From: Haloferax denitrificans ATCC 35960
GTDB taxonomy: Archaea > Halobacteriota > Halobacteria > Halobacteriales > Haloferacaceae
Assembly: GCF_000337795.1 (NCBI RefSeq)
Contig: NZ_AOLP01000017.1
Location: forward strand, 186,001 to 250,000
Length of the DNA: 64,000 bases
Reading direction: 5' to 3'
In this document: positions 61,884 to 64,000 of the stretch, piece by piece
Position numbering within the stretch: position 1 is the stretch's first letter
Layout: every line of letters starts with the position of its first letter
The notes under the pieces: generated by a model
Database searches by the model: none
Told to the model about the DNA's origin: nothing
What the model saw: the letters and a program-made list of their open reading frames with translations, nothing else
Position numbers and translations under genes: made by a program

Positions 61884-61990
61884 CAGTCCACCTCCGGCGA
61901 GGCGAGCGCCGTCTCGGTTCGCTCCGTCCGTCGCGTCGATTCGACGCCCCGCGTCGCGGGCGGCGACGGCGACCGCGTAGACGCGGTCAT
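61883..61990 (-). CDS. Possible 35-residue micro-protein in a coupled gene chain
   Basis: The frame MTASTRSPSPPATRGVESTR continues to a stop that overlaps the next start (TGATG), and its own ATG overlaps the upstream HTH stop (ATGA). Overlap on both sides is hard to explain by chance and suggests that ribosomes pass through it. The sequence is Ser/Thr/Pro/Arg-rich and disordered with no known motif. Confidence 0.5.
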   Translation of the reverse strand: MTASTRSPSPPATRGVESTRRTERTETALASPEVD

Positions 61991-62388
61991 CGCGACCGGC
62001 CCTCCGAGCCGTCTTCGCCGCCGTCGGTGGCGACCTGCCGGAACGCGAGCGACACGCCCGCGTCGTCGAACGAAAACGAGAGCGTGTCGAAGTTGGTCGC
62101 GAACTCCCGCGGGTGGTGCGTCGCCGTCTGGACCCGCAGTCGCTCGTCGAGGAGCGACGCCTCGGTGAGCGAGTCGAGCTTCCGGTAGACCGTCGACAGC
62201 GGCACGTCACAGAGTTCGGCGCACTCCTGTGCGGTCCGCGGGGCCCCGTCGCAGGCGGCGAGGATTCGCCGGCTGTCGCCGTCGCTGAGCGCCGAGAGGA
62301 CCGCCGACGGCTCCGCGGCGACCTGCTGGATCCGGTTCGGGTCGAGCGTCGATGCGTTTCGGGCGGCGACTGCGGAAGGCGAGTTCAT
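61987..62388 (-). CDS. Helix-turn-helix regulator, paralogue 2
   Basis: 133 residues. The winged helix contains LSDGDSRRILAACDGAPRTAQECAELCDVPLSTVYRKLDSLTEASLLDERLRV, very like 59631-60023. A C-terminal beta segment follows. ATG 62388 is preferred to an in-frame start seven codons upstream because the paralogue starts at the same place with the same GAAGTATGA context. It heads the chain with the 35-residue frame and zinc ribbon B. Confidence 0.8.
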   Translation of the reverse strand: MNSPSAVAARNASTLDPNRIQQVAAEPSAVLSALSDGDSRRILAACDGAPRTAQECAELCDVPLSTVYRKLDSLTEASLLDERLRVQTATHHPREFATNFDTLSFSFDDAGVSLAFRQVATDGGEDGSEGRSR

Positions 62389-62444
62389 ACTTCGATAGAC
62401 GACGGACACCGGGAGGTATCTCCCCCCGCGCTATCCGGGGGGGT

Positions 62445-63302
62445 TTAAGTACTCGACTCGTCGCCGGCTTCGAGTTGCGCCAGTCTGCGGCGCACCGCGG
62501 GGTTCGAACTCGGCGCGAGGATAAAGCGGCCCGCGCCCATCGTGAGGCTCCGCAGGTACCAGTAGACGACGCGCCGGACCGGGCGGAACCGGCCGTCCGT
62601 CAGGGCGACCGCGCCGCGCCACGCGTTGCGCCGCCCCTCGCGGAGCGTGAAAAACGACAGCGCCTCGTCCAGCCGACCCAACGACTCGTCGATGTCGGCG
62701 ACGCCCTCGGCGTACCGCTCGGCGATGAGGTCCTGTTCCTCGTCGACGAGGCGGCGGAGGACCCGGTTGATGCGGCGGTGGTCGTCGTACTTCGCGGGGC
62801 GGTCGGGGTCGATGCCGACCTCGTGGAGCGCCAGCGCGAGGTCGTAGTTCACGTGGGCGTTGACGCCGAGCAACACGTCCTGTACGACGAGCGACTCCCC
62901 GGCGAGCGCCGTCTCGAAGGAGAGTCGCCACGGGTCGGGCACGTCGTCGTGGTCGCCGCGTTCGAAGGCGCGGAACGCCCGCCGGTAGTGGTCCGCGAAG
63001 GTGACGAGGTAGTCGGCGACCCACTCGGGGTCGGCAAAGTCGTCGCCGCCGAGCCCGCGGTCGACCTCGGCGGTCACGCGGGCGTAGATAGTCAGGAACG
63101 CGGCGCGGCGGTCGCCGCGCTCGTACAGGAGCGATTCGAGCGCCGACAGGCGGTCGTGGGCGTCGGCCACGTCTCGGAACGGCGCGTCGACGAGGGCGAG
63201 AACCTCCGCGCTCGCGTCGCGGGCGACGCCGGAAAGCGACGGGTTCGGCGTCCGCACCGCGGCCGCGAGCTTTCTCGCCTCCTCGAACGTCGTCCGTTGC
63301 AT
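62445..63302 (-). CDS. DUF5995 family protein
   Basis: 285 residues, helical. A conserved run, LVVQDVLLGVNAHVNYDLALALHEVG, near the middle carries NAHVNYDL, the family hallmark. The C-terminal WYLRSLTMGAGRFIL is also typical. It might be a hydrolase-like helical bundle, but no activity is known to me. ATG 63302 (MQRTTFEEARKL) was chosen; the open frame upstream is Arg-rich noise. Confidence 0.8.
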   Translation of the reverse strand: MQRTTFEEARKLAAAVRTPNPSLSGVARDASAEVLALVDAPFRDVADAHDRLSALESLLYERGDRRAAFLTIYARVTAEVDRGLGGDDFADPEWVADYLVTFADHYRRAFRAFERGDHDDVPDPWRLSFETALAGESLVVQDVLLGVNAHVNYDLALALHEVGIDPDRPAKYDDHRRINRVLRRLVDEEQDLIAERYAEGVADIDESLGRLDEALSFFTLREGRRNAWRGAVALTDGRFRPVRRVVYWYLRSLTMGAGRFILAPSSNPAVRRRLAQLEAGDESST

Positions 63303-63370
63303 CGGCTGAATTCCCAGACGGTCCCGGCTTCGATAACGATACCGGCGCGGGGGGGTCGGCGACCCGGCGC

Positions 63371-63826
63371 TCACGCGCGCCGGCGTTGAAGCCCCGACCG
63401 GGACGCGATGCGAAGCTCCCAGCCGAGGATGTCCTGCATCGGCTCCGTCTCCGAGAACAGGGTCGGATACCACGCGTTGTCTTCGAGCACGTCGCGGACG
63501 CGGTCCCAGTCGCCGTCGTCGACCCGGCGGAGTTCGCCGTCGACGACGACGCTCTCCCACTCGTCCCGCGAGGGGGCGTTCCAGACCGCGAAGCTCGCGC
63601 GGGCGGTCCGCTCGGCGAACTCGGTCTTCTTCGAGGACTCCCCGGGCCGGAGGAAGACGAAGTAGAGCCGCTCCCGGTCGGCGTCGTAGCCGAACGAGAG
63701 GGGAATCCCGTAGGCGACGCCGTCGTCCGCGAGCGAGAGAACGCCGACGCCCTCCTCGCGGAGCAGGCGGTCTATCTCCTCGGCCGACATCTCGATTCGG
63801 TTGTGTTGGGCGAAGTCAGGGGCCAT
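63371..63826 (-). CDS. Pyridoxamine 5'-phosphate oxidase-like split-barrel flavoprotein, paralogue 2
   Basis: 151 residues. EIDRLLREEGVGVLSLADDGVAYGIPLSFGYDADRERLYFVFLRPGESSKKTEFAERTARASFAVW matches the split barrel of paralogue 1 (60850-61311). ATG 63826 has a CTTATG element about 29 bases upstream, pointing to a leaderless message. Cofactor unknown. Confidence 0.85.
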   Translation of the reverse strand: MAPDFAQHNRIEMSAEEIDRLLREEGVGVLSLADDGVAYGIPLSFGYDADRERLYFVFLRPGESSKKTEFAERTARASFAVWNAPSRDEWESVVVDGELRRVDDGDWDRVRDVLEDNAWYPTLFSETEPMQDILGWELRIASRSGLQRRRA

Positions 63827-63948
63827 GGTATGTATATGCACGGAGATGACATAAGCCTGCCAGCGAGCCGAGTCGGCGGCGTGCACCGCGGGCGGCCCGC
63901 GACGCGGGGCTTATCCCCGACGACCACGAACCGCGGGACGACACCCGG

Positions 63949-64000
63949 ATGACGGTGAACACACTCCACCGGCCGACGCACCGAGACGCCCTCGTCCACC
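63949..64000 (+). CDS. Start of an unidentified gene running off the window
   Basis: ATG 63949 opens a frame (MTVNTLHRPTHRDALVH) that continues to the window end. GCTTATCC lies about 40 bases upstream. Too little is visible to name it. Confidence 0.35.
   Translation, partial: MTVNTLHRPTHRDALVH

Overview
The window is a GC-rich haloarchaeal chromosome segment. Proteins are very acidic, many promoters look leaderless (a TATA-like box about 27 bases before the start codon), secreted proteins carry twin-arginine lipoprotein signals, and the gene set is typical of Haloferax: UbaA with its catalytic Cys188, the Azf glucose-6-phosphate dehydrogenase, a double histone, and KDG kinase. The gene order matches what I recall of the Haloferax volcanii main chromosome, read in the opposite direction. 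That species assignment is an inference from memory.

Layout. 1-8.6 kb: the 3' end of a Rio2 kinase gene, then a sugar locus (TrmB regulator, GH15 glucoamylase, four-gene ABC importer). 8.8-11.5 kb: ribosomal protein L15e, a rhodanese and UbaA (sulfur transfer and ubiquitin-like SAMP chemistry), a cupin. 11.6-17.3 kb: two chemotaxis transducers, one fused in an operon to a binding lipoprotein. 17.5-22.6 kb: mutS-mutL. 23-30.3 kb: KDG kinase, NikR, glutaredoxin, aconitase and small zinc proteins. 30.9-33.4 kb: an iron island with three DtxR-type iron boxes, a DtxR-family regulator, a relic of a siderophore-binding lipoprotein and DpsA. 34.6-39.3 kb: a second sugar ABC operon behind an exact match to the TrmB box. 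39.8-44.8 kb: two tRNAs, CCA-adding enzyme, histone deacetylase, histone and RPA. 45.5-54.2 kb: tRNA-Arg, SGNH esterase, Azf, MptD, a creatininase-family enzyme, an ABC exporter and others. 54.2-58.7 kb: tRNA-Val, two identical tRNA-Phe genes, twin cold-shock genes and an AT-rich gap with decayed CRISPR repeats. 58.7-64 kb: a cluster of helix-turn-helix regulators, zinc ribbons and flavin-binding split-barrel proteins.

How the parts work together. The two sugar importers, glucoamylase, TrmB, KDG kinase and Azf form a carbohydrate theme: uptake of gluco-oligosaccharides, the semi-phosphorylative Entner-Doudoroff branch and the oxidative pentose phosphate entry. DpsA, the iron boxes and the DtxR protein form an iron theme.

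Most unusual signals. (1) Behind tRNA-Arg, tRNA-Val and both tRNA-Phe genes, the tRNA 3' end plus trailer recurs as a direct-inverted-direct series with a period of about 110-127 bp. Each series uses its own tRNA sequence, but the loop core is shared (GAGCGAAGCGAG-like). (2) Two degenerate repeats at 58.44-58.54 kb match the Haloferax type I-B CRISPR repeat. (3) An iron-box promoter still drives a 29-codon stump of a Tat lipoprotein, followed by a DtxR-like regulator that appears to lack its metal ligands.
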